From the NCBI GenBank assembly GCA_947259495.1, contig CAMYLV010000027.1, positions 27,984 to 91,983 of the forward strand: a stretch of DNA of 64,000 nt, written 5' to 3'. The translations under genes were made by a program, and so were the position numbers. Source of the stretch: an uncultured Desulfobacterales bacterium (lineage in GTDB: Bacteria; Desulfobacterota; Desulfobacteria; Desulfobacterales; JAHEIW01). Under the pieces are notes generated by a model that was not told where the DNA came from, did not search any database, and saw only the letters and a program-made list of their open reading frames with translations. Of the stretch, positions 29,436 through 38,537 are shown piece by piece; the stretch's first letter is position 1, and each line of letters begins with the position of its first letter.

Positions 29436-29732
29436 ATGGCCGTTAAAATACTAATTCGGCGGAAGGTACCGGAAGATAAGGCGAGAAAAATAATACCGCT
29501 GTTCCGGGAAATGCGCAAGATGGCAAATCAGCAGCCCGGCTACATTACCGGAGAAACAATGCGAAACCATGAAAAACCGGATGAGTTTTTGGTGATCAGT
29601 ACCTGGGAAACATCGGAAGACTGGAAGCGGTGGGTGCAAAGCAATGCGCGCCAGCAGATCCAGAACCAAATTGATGCCCTGCTGGGCGGTAAAACCGAAT
29701 ATGAAATCTTTCACTATGGCTTTGCGGAATAG
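29436..29732 (+). CDS. antibiotic biosynthesis monooxygenase (ABM)-domain protein
   Basis: QQPGYITGETMRNHEKPDEFLVISTWETSEDWKRWVQS; GAGGAG before ATG. Confidence 0.8.
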   Translation: MAVKILIRRKVPEDKARKIIPLFREMRKMANQQPGYITGETMRNHEKPDEFLVISTWETSEDWKRWVQSNARQQIQNQIDALLGGKTEYEIFHYGFAE

Positions 29733-29806
29733 CGGTCAACCCGTCCAGCCTGCACTGGCTATTACCTGACAATTTGGATGATCTAGCTCACAACCCTCGA
29801 AAAGCC

Positions 29807-29889
29807 GGAGTGATGGAGTATTGGAGTGATGGAGTGATGAAAAACCGACTTGACGCACTACCCAACACTCCACTACTCCAGCACTCCAT
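29807..29889. repeat. intergenic inverted array, GGAGTGATG type
   Basis: ggagtgatggagtattggagtgatggagtgatg facing acactccactactccagcactcc. Confidence 0.75.
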
Positions 29890-29969
29890 TAATCCTGAAA
29901 GTGAAGGCACGGTGCTCTATTTGAGCTTTATTCTGTAACCGAATGGTTGATGTCCAGGGAGGGACCCCC

Positions 29970-31232
29970 TTACATACTCTCCGCTATGGATACTGTTCGA
30001 TCTCCCAGAATATTCACATAACTTCCCATTTCATTGTCATACCATCCATAGATGACCGCCTGGGTGACCGGCACCCGGATAATGGATTCATGCAGATTGG
30101 CGAAAGCCTTTTTTTCCAATCCGGGTACTTTTTTCAAATCAATCGCAGCCTCTGCTGTTCGGGTATGGGTTTCGTGACCTTCAATTGTTGTGGCAACCTG
30201 CGGCATACCGATAATATCGCCGGAAACATTCTGTTTATTGGTAAAGTGAAGGTAGCCCTGGGGGTTTTCCCGGGCCGCCAGTTCAAATATGTCATTGATG
30301 GTATCCCGGGTGATGAAGGGGCCGCTCGGCTCTTCTTGTAAGTTGAGAACCAGAATGATCAGCGATCCGGTTTGAACCGGAATACGAACCGATTCAGCAA
30401 TGAAGGCGATTTCTTCCATTTCCGGAATGACCAACCTCAATGCATTGGCAGCGCCGGTGGTGGTAAGGATGATGTTGTTCATTATGCTTCTATTTTTGCG
30501 AAGATCGGTCTTGCCGGTTTTCGGAAGCCGGTCCAGCACCTCCTGAGATCCGGTGGCGGCATGAACGGTGGCCATAGATGCCGACATGATCTTTTTAGGA
30601 CCGAAAACATTGATCAAGGGCTTAACCATATGCGCCAAACAGGTTGTCGTGCAGGAGGCATTTGAAATAATTCTATGACGTCTGGGGTCATAGTCGTTTT
30701 CATTAATGCCCATCACAGTGGTCACCGTATCATCCGGCGCAGAAACACGTTTGTCTTTTAGCTTAAAGGGGGCCGAAACAATCACTTTCTCGGCACCGGC
30801 CTGAAGATGACCCCTGAGGGCACCCCCTTCATGATTCGGTTCCAAAGTCGGATCCAGAAATTGACCGGTGGTATCAACGACCAGCCGCACGCCGTGGTCG
30901 CGCCAGCCGATCTCAACCGGGTTGCGGTGCGATCTTAAAAAACGCACTTTGACGCCATCAACATTCATCGAGCCACCGGCCTCATCCAGATCTTCGATAA
31001 CCGGCCGGCCACGATGACCGTAAAGGTAGCCATGCAGCCAGCCATACGTTGAATCCCGTTCAAGGTAATGGGCAATGTCTTCTAGGCCTGAACCCGGCTG
31101 TCGCCCGATATTGATAACAATTTCATCGAAAAATTTGCGGCCGACATGGTGCCAGAGTGTCAGTTTGCCTATGCGGCCAAACCCGTTTACACCCAACTTT
31201 TTGCCGTCTAAATGCAACTTATTCTTGCCCAT
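29970..31232 (-). CDS. divergent glyceraldehyde-3-phosphate dehydrogenase family protein
   Basis: GVNGFGRIGKL, IISNASCTTTCLAHMVKPL, SASMATVHAATGSQ, GWYDNEMGSYVN; ~420 aa. Confidence 0.9.
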   Translation of the reverse strand: MGKNKLHLDGKKLGVNGFGRIGKLTLWHHVGRKFFDEIVINIGRQPGSGLEDIAHYLERDSTYGWLHGYLYGHRGRPVIEDLDEAGGSMNVDGVKVRFLRSHRNPVEIGWRDHGVRLVVDTTGQFLDPTLEPNHEGGALRGHLQAGAEKVIVSAPFKLKDKRVSAPDDTVTTVMGINENDYDPRRHRIISNASCTTTCLAHMVKPLINVFGPKKIMSASMATVHAATGSQEVLDRLPKTGKTDLRKNRSIMNNIILTTTGAANALRLVIPEMEEIAFIAESVRIPVQTGSLIILVLNLQEEPSGPFITRDTINDIFELAARENPQGYLHFTNKQNVSGDIIGMPQVATTIEGHETHTRTAEAAIDLKKVPGLEKKAFANLHESIIRVPVTQAVIYGWYDNEMGSYVNILGDRTVSIAESM

Positions 31233-31234
31233 GT

Positions 31235-34200
31235 CTAATTGGCTCCTTTCCTGGCTTCCTTAACTTTGATCAAACCTTGATAAACCGGACCCTCGTGACC
31301 GTCAATGCTGATGTGTTCCCCGGATTTTATTTTGAGTTGATTAAATTCACAATATTTTTCCTTTTCATTGCAATCCAGATTGGTCACGCTGACCACACAG
31401 GTTTTGCCCAGCCGGTGGGCGACAACGGCTGCATGGGAGGTCATCCCCCCGCGTGCGGTCAACAACCCGTCGGCGGCATGTATTTCCTGGATATCATCGG
31501 GGACGGTGTCGTTGCGGGCGAGAATCAGATTCGCGCCGGGGTCCATCACCCGCCACTCTTCAATCTCTTCGAGCGAAAACACCAGGCGACCACTCATGGC
31601 ACCGCCGCTAACGCCGACACCGTGCCCCAGATACAATTCTTGGGGGTCTTCCTCAAAATCGAAGGTCAGTACCTGCTTCCGTTCACGAATAGCCATATCG
31701 CGTGTTTGCAGCAAATACAGATCATCCGGTGACGGTCCTTCGAAAGTAAACTCGATTTCCTGCGGACTCCACCCTCTTTCATCAATCAGGTCATGGGCCC
31801 AGCCTTCTAATGCCCGATAAATTTCCGGAAAATGCGTCTGCATGGTGACATCGGTTTCCCGCATTTCAATTTCCTGCTGGAAAATCGAAATCGGCATGGT
31901 TTTAACCAGCCCCGCGACAACATCTTCGCCCTGGTTGCCGATGGTAAAGTCCCCCCAGAGTTTCAGCGTATCGCCGGACCACCGGGGATTATGCGTAAAC
32001 ACCACACCGGTGCCGGACTGCTGAGATATGTTGCCATAGACCATAGCCTGAACCGTAACCGCTGTCCCCCAGTCCTCGGAGATCCCGATAATCCGCCGAT
32101 AGGCCATGGCCCTTGATGATTCCCAGGAGGCCAGAACCCTATTGATGGCCAGATGGAGCTGCTCATAAGGGTCTTCAACCACCTCGATACCGGCGTCCTG
32201 AATCAGACGTTTATACGTCAGGGCCACTTCACGCATCTGCTTTCCGGTAAATTCTTTTTTGAGGGGAATTCCCAGCCGCTGTTTGGATTCGCTGATAATC
32301 GCATCGAAGTCATCACGCTCCAAGCCAAAAGCCATTCCGTAACACTGCAGGAACCGGCGGTAATTATCCCAGGCAAACCAGACATTGCCTGACTTTGCGG
32401 CAATGCCTTCTGAGATTTCTTCATTGTTGCCGACATCCAGCAGCGTATCCATCATCCCCGGCTGGGATATGGAAGAGCCGCTGCGCACCGAAAGCAGCAG
32501 CGGGTTTTGGCGGTCGCCGAAAACCTTACCGGTCACCTTCTCCAGGGCTGAAATATTGCCTATAATCTTTTCTTTAAAATTTTGCTGAGCCGGTGGATAG
32601 CTTTCAATGATCTCCCGGCAACGAAACACTTCGGTGGTGATGATAAAACCCGGCGGTATCGGATACCCGAAACTTTTCAGCCGAACCATGTTGAGCCCTT
32701 TATTACCCAGATAAATGATCCCGGTTAAGCGCGCTAAAGAGGAGTCAATCGGCGTGATGGCATTCTGAGGATCGTACAGAAGTAGTCGTTGGAGCTTTTC
32801 TTTGGGTAGCTTATAGGATTGTTGAAAAAGGGTGCTTAAAATCCGGCTCAAGAACAGATCCAGCTGTTGTAATCCCAGACTCAGCGCAATGCGGTCACGG
32901 AAAAAAATTTCTGAAACGCGGAGCTGCAGGTTTTCGCTGTTAATGGTCTCATCAGATGGCAGAAATTTCGGCAGCAGCGTATCAAGCGGTGTCTGGACAA
33001 AAATCCGGGTGAGGTTTTGGCCATGAATATTATTAAAATAGTCATTGACCATGTTCTTGACGGCCTGGGCAAATCCCTTAAAAATATCCAGATATTGGGT
33101 CAACGTGAAGCCTTTGTCTTCCAGAGAGTGAGCCAAAAACTCAAGCTGGCGTTCGAATTCCTTGGATGAAATGCCGTCCAGTTTCAAGGCTCTATCAAAC
33201 AGACGTAATAGACTGTAGATTTGATGAAAAGTGGCTTTGGTAATCAGACTCAGGTCAATATTCTCGATGAGTTCCTCAAAAAGGACATTGACCAAGGACT
33301 CGATTCGAAAGGTAAGCCCCAGGCAGTCAAACTTCATTTCATGATAACTGCCGTACATGGACGGTATATCGATGGTAATATGTCTTTTTTTATAAATATC
33401 CTGTCGGATTTCAAATGATTCATCAGACACAATGACCGCCTGCAATTTTTCCATATACTCGAGCAACATAAACAGGCGTTTATGAAAATCCGGTTCAACG
33501 AAAGCCATTTCGAGCCGGTTTAAATCCGGCAATGCCTCTGTTCGGAGCTGGGCGAGGTAAGCATCCAGCTCGTTTAAATCGAAATTATATTTCTGGTTCA
33601 GCATTTTGTAAAAGGCCGCCGCAAGCTCAATCCGCTCGAGATCGAGTGCGGGCACCCCTTCAATGGTCGCCAGCCATTGCGAGAGGTTTTTTTCGCTCAC
33701 CGCAAGCAGATCATTCGGATTGCGAATACCTTTTTCCGTTAAACAGCTCATAATTTGAAAAACACCGTCAATGAAAGGTCCCTGGGTTTCGATCTGATCA
33801 TAAATGACAGGCGGCACATAGGGCGCAAGACGTCTCTTATCGCGTGTTTGCCAGAAATACAGGACCGCCTCCATCAGATCGATGATGCGGTTGCTGCTTT
33901 CCACATGGCTTTGTTTTCTGAGGTAATGGATGAGAATATCCCGGCGTCGGGAAATCTCATCGATGCGCGTGGAAATGTCTCTCAGCCTGCCTTCGGCACC
34001 AATATCATTGAAATAAACCGGAAACAGCCGCGTCAACTGTTTGGCAAGGTTAAAAACGGGACCGATACTGCTGTTTAACAATTGGGTAATATCGCGTGGA
34101 AAAAGATCAATATCCTTGATGAACACACCGCAAAGGGACAGATGGATGATCAGGGCGGAAAGCAGGCGGACGGACCGCTTTGGATCTAATTCGATTAACT

Positions 34201-35431
34201 CCAGCCAGGTCCGGATATTTAAAATGTGGGTTTTGTTGACCTGTATTTGCCAGTTATTGTCTACACCCTGAATGTTCGGCGCGGCAAAGCCCAGATCAAT
34301 GACCGAATCAATGAAAAAATTAATGAGGTCGATATCGTCGGTTTTATAAACACCTTTTCCCATATTGAGCACACAATTTAGCGACGTGGCCGGGTACATG
34401 CTGGCGCGCTCTTTTAAAATGGAAAAGGTTTTCTGGATCAGGTGCTGGATGTCACGGTAATTTTCATTTTCGATAATCCAGCCCAGTGTCTGATTGATAT
34501 CCCGTAAGGTTTCCTCATGAATGAGCGCTAAACCGGCAATGCTCATAATGTGAAACAAAAATATGAGCTTGAGATGCCGGCCGCGCCCGCTTTCGCCTGA
34601 TTTGTTCAGCAGACGCAGCGGGATCTGGCGGTATTGTTCGACAATCTGATTAAATCCGGGCAGCTCAAGGAGCGAAGCCAGCGTCTGGTCGGATTTCAGA
34701 TGTTGATCACGTGTCATCCGCTCCAGCTGATGATTCCAGTCTGCCAGCTGCGAATGCGAAATGTTTTTAAAAACTTCGGCAAATGAGCTGCGCTGATCAA
34801 TCTCGGAAACTTCCCCTTCAAACCATGCCCGGGGATCACTTTCGCCCAACCAATAACCATAGCTAAAATTATAAAATTTTATTAACAACCGGTTGATTGC
34901 TCTATAAACACCATCTGATTTGGGCGCGCACTTTAGAAAGGTCTCGGCCAACCGGTTGATTTGATAATAGCTGCGGGTAAAGAGGGCGAAAAGGTTGTCG
35001 GGTAGATGGGCGATTCTCAAAAAGGCGCTGTCGATACAGGGCAAAAATGCCTTCAGATCCGAGTCGGAATCCCTGACGACTTTTTGCAAAAACAGCTGCA
35101 GGTTATCAATGGCATCGACCTTGACATCCATTTCAACATCCGACTCAACGGCGTCAAAGAATATATCGATTAATAGATTTGCTGCGGCCGGGCCTTTGCG
35201 ATGATTTTTAATCAGATGAAAATATTCGAGGGAATACTTGCGGGTTTCGGTCACAATGAAACGCCAGTTTTTGTACGGATGGGACAGTTCTTTTAAAAGG
35301 GTGTTCAACCCGTCCATCAGTCCGTAATATTGGGACATGACTTCCTGAAGGGTTGAATATTTGGCATCTATGGCGACATCGACATGATAATCCGCCAGAT
35401 TAACTTCAAGCGCTTTGGATTTAACTTTCAC
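31235..35431 (-). CDS. PPDK-like ATP-grasp plus phosphohistidine swivelling domains with ~850-aa uncharacterised N-terminus
   Basis: LLSVRSGSSISQPGMMDTLLDVG, TAVTVQAMVYGN, NQGEDVVAG, DDLYLLQTRDM, GLLTARGGMTSHAAVVAHRLGKTCVV; ends without PEP-binding barrel. Confidence 0.88.
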   Translation of the reverse strand: MKVKSKALEVNLADYHVDVAIDAKYSTLQEVMSQYYGLMDGLNTLLKELSHPYKNWRFIVTETRKYSLEYFHLIKNHRKGPAAANLLIDIFFDAVESDVEMDVKVDAIDNLQLFLQKVVRDSDSDLKAFLPCIDSAFLRIAHLPDNLFALFTRSYYQINRLAETFLKCAPKSDGVYRAINRLLIKFYNFSYGYWLGESDPRAWFEGEVSEIDQRSSFAEVFKNISHSQLADWNHQLERMTRDQHLKSDQTLASLLELPGFNQIVEQYRQIPLRLLNKSGESGRGRHLKLIFLFHIMSIAGLALIHEETLRDINQTLGWIIENENYRDIQHLIQKTFSILKERASMYPATSLNCVLNMGKGVYKTDDIDLINFFIDSVIDLGFAAPNIQGVDNNWQIQVNKTHILNIRTWLELIELDPKRSVRLLSALIIHLSLCGVFIKDIDLFPRDITQLLNSSIGPVFNLAKQLTRLFPVYFNDIGAEGRLRDISTRIDEISRRRDILIHYLRKQSHVESSNRIIDLMEAVLYFWQTRDKRRLAPYVPPVIYDQIETQGPFIDGVFQIMSCLTEKGIRNPNDLLAVSEKNLSQWLATIEGVPALDLERIELAAAFYKMLNQKYNFDLNELDAYLAQLRTEALPDLNRLEMAFVEPDFHKRLFMLLEYMEKLQAVIVSDESFEIRQDIYKKRHITIDIPSMYGSYHEMKFDCLGLTFRIESLVNVLFEELIENIDLSLITKATFHQIYSLLRLFDRALKLDGISSKEFERQLEFLAHSLEDKGFTLTQYLDIFKGFAQAVKNMVNDYFNNIHGQNLTRIFVQTPLDTLLPKFLPSDETINSENLQLRVSEIFFRDRIALSLGLQQLDLFLSRILSTLFQQSYKLPKEKLQRLLLYDPQNAITPIDSSLARLTGIIYLGNKGLNMVRLKSFGYPIPPGFIITTEVFRCREIIESYPPAQQNFKEKIIGNISALEKVTGKVFGDRQNPLLLSVRSGSSISQPGMMDTLLDVGNNEEISEGIAAKSGNVWFAWDNYRRFLQCYGMAFGLERDDFDAIISESKQRLGIPLKKEFTGKQMREVALTYKRLIQDAGIEVVEDPYEQLHLAINRVLASWESSRAMAYRRIIGISEDWGTAVTVQAMVYGNISQQSGTGVVFTHNPRWSGDTLKLWGDFTIGNQGEDVVAGLVKTMPISIFQQEIEMRETDVTMQTHFPEIYRALEGWAHDLIDERGWSPQEIEFTFEGPSPDDLYLLQTRDMAIRERKQVLTFDFEEDPQELYLGHGVGVSGGAMSGRLVFSLEEIEEWRVMDPGANLILARNDTVPDDIQEIHAADGLLTARGGMTSHAAVVAHRLGKTCVVSVTNLDCNEKEKYCEFNQLKIKSGEHISIDGHEGPVYQGLIKVKEARKGAN

Positions 35432-35481
35432 CGTTTAACCTTCCTCGACGAAACAGCCAACCAAACAAAAAGCTTTCACGT

Positions 35482-35704
35482 TTCGGGTTTCAGGTGTTCG
35501 TCCACTGGTTCAAAGGTTCAACGTTCAAAGGTTAGACAACTGGATAAAGAGGACTGAGTGCTGAGGATTAAGGACTAAGTCCTGTCCATGTAGGCGATTG
35601 CCACAAACAACAGATCGGAACCTGGCACTTAAAACCTGAAACTTCAGAACCCAGAACTCTGAACCTTTGAACCCTGAACCCGGGAACAGAACCGCTGAAC
35701 CCTG
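35482..35704. repeat. intergenic inverted array, GGTTCAAAGGTTCAA type
   Basis: ggttcaaaggttcaacgttcaaaggtt facing gaacccagaactctgaacctttgaaccctgaaccc. Confidence 0.65.
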
Positions 35705-35865
35705 ATAAGCGTACCAAAGATCACAGCCAATTTCAAGGAAACGCAATCGGGAGAAAGATTCCCGGTCTTCTAATCCGGCACACTGCGCTGCGGTAATCAT
35801 CAGCGAAATGAAAGAGACGGTTATTTGTTATTCGTTATATGGACAACAAACGACCAACAGATGAT

Positions 35866-35900
35866 AAAAAAAGCCCCCCCATACCGGGAGAGGCTTTTTA
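35866..35900 (-). terminator. terminator-like hairpin downstream of acsE
   Basis: aaaaaaagccccccc-ataccg-ggagaggcttttt. Confidence 0.6.
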
Positions 35901-35969
35901 GATGATCAAATTCCATTAACGAATAACGCCGAATTAAGCGTTTTTAGCTCAAATCGGCTTGTACAAACG

Positions 35970-36860
35970 CTATATTTCGAGCCATGAGTCTGAATATAAT
36001 GACTTACCGAGAATGACATCCACCGTCTTGGCGTAATTTTGCATCTCTTCGGAGAGTGACGCCATGTCCGGATCGTTGCCGTCCAGCATCCCGTATATCA
36101 GATCGACGATGTCCTGGCGCTTGCCTTTGGCAATATCGATCAGGGTGTCATCCAGGGGGTCTGCAATTACCGAATACATGCCGTACTTTTCAAGCATGAC
36201 CATATAGGTCTGATTCAAAATCGGGCGCAGGTGGTCCGGCGGCCCGTTGGAAATATTGGAAAGCCCACAGGTACTTTTGGACTCCGGCGCAATTTCGGGC
36301 AGCATTTGCTGAAAGGTCATCAGGCTTATCAGCTGGGGCTGCTGAATATTAACGGGGGTAACGATTCCGTCAACCCAGATCTTATCATTGGGAATTCCGG
36401 CTTCATTGGCGAAGTAAAGCAGCTCAACAGCCAGCGCCGCCCGTTCATTTTCATCCCGCGGCAAGCCTTCCGGCCCCCACATCAGGGCGATAAAGTCCGC
36501 ATTGTGTTCAACCGCCAGTGGAACCATTCGTTCATATCGCTCGGGGCGGACCATAATGGAGTTAATCAGCGGTGGCCGGGATGTATCCTTGTAAACCTTG
36601 AGTGCAGCCCCGATGGCATCGATATTGGATGTATCCAATGCCAGCGGCACATCCGGGACAACTTCCTGAACCGTCTGCACCACCCAAGGCATCAGTTCAT
36701 GGCCGTCTTTTTTAGCCGGACCGAGGTTGATGTCGATGTAATCCATCCCCTTTTCCTTCTGGAAAAGGGCTTCCTCCTGGATCGGCTTGGGATCCCTTTC
36801 TTTGTAAGCCGCGCCGATCTTTTTCGATATGACGTTTAAGCTTTCTCCGATTAAATACAT
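35970..36860 (-). CDS. acsE: methyltetrahydrofolate:corrinoid/iron-sulfur protein methyltransferase
   Basis: MYLIGESLNVISKKIGAAYKERD, YIDINLGPAKKDG, ALDTSNIDAI, GLSNISNGPP. Confidence 0.93.
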   Translation of the reverse strand: MYLIGESLNVISKKIGAAYKERDPKPIQEEALFQKEKGMDYIDINLGPAKKDGHELMPWVVQTVQEVVPDVPLALDTSNIDAIGAALKVYKDTSRPPLINSIMVRPERYERMVPLAVEHNADFIALMWGPEGLPRDENERAALAVELLYFANEAGIPNDKIWVDGIVTPVNIQQPQLISLMTFQQMLPEIAPESKSTCGLSNISNGPPDHLRPILNQTYMVMLEKYGMYSVIADPLDDTLIDIAKGKRQDIVDLIYGMLDGNDPDMASLSEEMQNYAKTVDVILGKSLYSDSWLEI

Positions 36861-36944
36861 ACACCCTCCCTCCCATTAGGTTGGCAAATTTATAACATGG
36901 TGAATGGTGAGTGCTACTTTATCAAACTATAATGATTCCCTCAA

Positions 36945-37066
36945 TGGGAATCATGGAATAGTGGAAGAATGGGTTTCGCACAAATGAGCCACCTGTACTA
37001 TAAGACCTGGCTCATAAACAACTAAAAAATGCCCCATCTTCCATTGTTCCGGTATTCCTGCAATCC
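36945..37066. repeat. intergenic inverted array, GGAATNGTGGAAG type
   Basis: gggaatcatggaatagtggaagaatggg facing ccatcttccattgttccggtattcc. Confidence 0.55.
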
Positions 37067-37074
37067 CCGTGGTC

Positions 37075-38415
37075 CTATTTTGCCTTGAGGAATCCAGGGA
37101 TATGAGCCGCTTCTCTGGGCCCTACCGTAATCTTCCAGCCTGACAGTTCCTCTTCAACTTCCCCGGCAATGGCGGCGGCATACCCCGGAATGATGAGTTC
37201 CTGATGCTTGACCTTGTCTGCGATTCCGGATTTCTTGACGAACATACCGACGTCATCACCGGCAAATTTACCGGCGGCCCAGGCCGTCATGACCGAAAGC
37301 CCTTCGGAGTCTTTGATCAGCAGCCAGGACGGAACCCGACTGCCTTCAATTTCACCGGAAACGATAAAGTAAGTCAGCGCGAAATTGGTCGTCACCAGCA
37401 CCGGTGAATTTTCATCCGGATTATTGACTTCATAAATGCCTTCGGTCACCGTCATGGGCCGCTGGGGATCGGTATAAATATTTAAGCGTTCCAGCAGGAG
37501 GGGGAACAAACTTTCGCCGGCAAAATCCGATAGGACAACGATGCCGCCGTATTTGGCCACAAACGTTCCGGCAATCAATGTCTCCATGTCCAGATTTGAG
37601 GCCATCTCGCTCGGAAAGAGGATGGTCGGATAGCCCACTGAGCGGTTCAGGTCTTTAAGAGCCGCCCGGCGAATGGCTACCTGGTCCTGATGGGCCTGTT
37701 TAATTTCGCGGGATCCCGGGTCCAGAACAATATCTTTAACCCCCATCTCGTTGAGTTTTTCGGTCAACTGTACCAGACCTTCCACCGAATCGGACCGCAC
37801 GGCCACGGGCAAATTTTGTTCCTTGGCCAGTGCACCCAGCTCATCCACATTGTTATTGGTCGCCGCATACAGCAACGGGCGTTTGAATCCGCAAACATCA
37901 ACGGCCGCCTTCATCACGCCGGGGTCTTCAGTCATCAGCACCAGGTTGAACTCAGAGGTATCGGCAATTTTTTTGGCTGCCTTGGCAAATGCATCCTTGT
38001 CGCCATTGACATCTTTGAGCGCCACCAGTTCCGGCCGAAGATTCAAGCCCACCCGTTCAAATTGAAATGCATTCCAGGCTTTTAGTTTGGTTTCGAGATC
38101 CGACTCGGCCACGTCGGATTGAACGGTAGCCGCCAGCAGGGTGGGATTAAAAAAGGTTTTTTCATGACGATACTGAACCGTTTCCCCACCCGTGGTAGCC
38201 GCACGAACACCCTTTCCGATTGGCACCGGGCGAATCGGCGGAGCAGAGGCCTCAGCCAGTTGCTCCCGGGCCTCATCAGAGACATACGGGCAGCTGTCCA
38301 ATTCCGCTTTGCCGGAAGCCAGGTTCATGGCAAATGCCAGACAGGTCGGCACACCGCATTCCTTGCAGTTGGTTTTCGGCAGTAATTTGAAAATCTGAAT
38401 ACCGGTTAATGCCAT
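37075..38415 (-). CDS. acsC: corrinoid/iron-sulfur protein large subunit
   Basis: MALTGIQIFKLLPKTNCKECGVPTCLAFAMNLASGKAELDSCPYV. Confidence 0.95.
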   Translation of the reverse strand: MALTGIQIFKLLPKTNCKECGVPTCLAFAMNLASGKAELDSCPYVSDEAREQLAEASAPPIRPVPIGKGVRAATTGGETVQYRHEKTFFNPTLLAATVQSDVAESDLETKLKAWNAFQFERVGLNLRPELVALKDVNGDKDAFAKAAKKIADTSEFNLVLMTEDPGVMKAAVDVCGFKRPLLYAATNNNVDELGALAKEQNLPVAVRSDSVEGLVQLTEKLNEMGVKDIVLDPGSREIKQAHQDQVAIRRAALKDLNRSVGYPTILFPSEMASNLDMETLIAGTFVAKYGGIVVLSDFAGESLFPLLLERLNIYTDPQRPMTVTEGIYEVNNPDENSPVLVTTNFALTYFIVSGEIEGSRVPSWLLIKDSEGLSVMTAWAAGKFAGDDVGMFVKKSGIADKVKHQELIIPGYAAAIAGEVEEELSGWKITVGPREAAHIPGFLKAK

Positions 38416-38431
38416 CTTTATCTCCTTATCT

Positions 38432-38525
38432 ACGAGTCGCGTTTTACGCGTTCGGGTTCCGGGTCGGGTTTGCGAATGGCGCATTCATTTTGCTAAACAC
38501 GCAACCCGCAACCCGTATGCCCGCA
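38432..38525. repeat. intergenic inverted array, CGGGTTCCGGGT / ACCCGCAACCCG type
   Basis: cgcgttcgggttccgggtcgggtttgcg facing cacgcaacccgcaacccgtatgc. Confidence 0.6.
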
Positions 38526-38537
38526 ACTGATTTTTTA

